A stretch of DNA of 5,675 bases from Microbacteriaceae bacterium. Its GTDB lineage: Bacteria; Actinomycetota; Actinomycetes; Actinomycetales; Microbacteriaceae. The stretch covers positions 1 to 5,675 of the forward strand of contig JAAYAS010000366.1 of NCBI GenBank assembly GCA_012719255.1, in the 5' to 3' direction. Below, piece after piece: positions 5,675-5,675 of this stretch. Position 1 is the first letter of the stretch; the number at the start of each line of letters is the position of its first letter. A model generated the notes under the pieces. The model ran no database searches and had not been told where the DNA came from. It saw only the letters and a program-made list of their open reading frames with translations. Both the position numbers and the translations under genes were made by a program.

Positions 5675-5675
5675 C

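Noticed and set aside
1..5675. Search for tRNA, rRNA, CRISPR, insertion sequences or phage genes
   Set aside because: No array of repeats, transposase motifs, cloverleaf or ribosomal RNA signature was seen on either strand.

Overview
The window is very GC-rich, has strong G/C preference at third codon positions, frequent GTG starts and dense gene packing. All of this suggests a high-GC actinobacterium. The protein style and the arrangement fit a Microbacteriaceae-like organism (Agromyces/Leucobacter/Microbacterium type), but that family-level placement is inference.

All five complete genes are on the minus strand. Read in transcription order (right to left) they are dapF (5384-4506, diaminopimelate epimerase), a 214-base regulatory gap, then potA (4291-3071, ATPase), potD (3030-1852, surface substrate-binding lipoprotein), potB (1855-896, permease) and potC (899-66, permease). 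A 48-bp perfect palindrome at 3-50 closes the operon as a hairpin terminator. The four pot genes form a complete polyamine-type (spermidine/putrescine) ABC importer. PotD captures the substrate at the outer face of the membrane, PotB and PotC form the channel, and PotA hydrolyses ATP on the cytoplasmic side. The potD/potB and potB/potC junctions are both 4-base GTGA stop/start overlaps, which implies translational coupling. The gene order is A-D-B-C.

The gap upstream of potA (4292-4505) holds the most regulatory structure: an extended -10 promoter candidate, an imperfect 28-bp palindrome centred on it (operator candidate), a 7-bp-stem hairpin near the predicted mRNA 5' end, and a strong Shine-Dalgarno sequence that favours a GTG start for potA 27 bases inside the longest frame. 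dapF has no Shine-Dalgarno sequence but has a TACGAT box 7 bases before its ATG, the typical layout of an actinobacterial leaderless mRNA.

The right end (5385-5675) is odd. A plus-strand signal-peptide start resembling that of an amino-acid-binding protein (from 5541) runs at about 5594-5599 into a piece of amino-acid ABC permease in the opposite orientation. This looks like an inversion or an assembly chimera close to a contig end, not an intact gene. I found no mobile element, CRISPR array, tRNA or rRNA, and nothing that amounts to a wholly new biological system. The main content is a standard polyamine importer with some interesting regulatory and sequence details.
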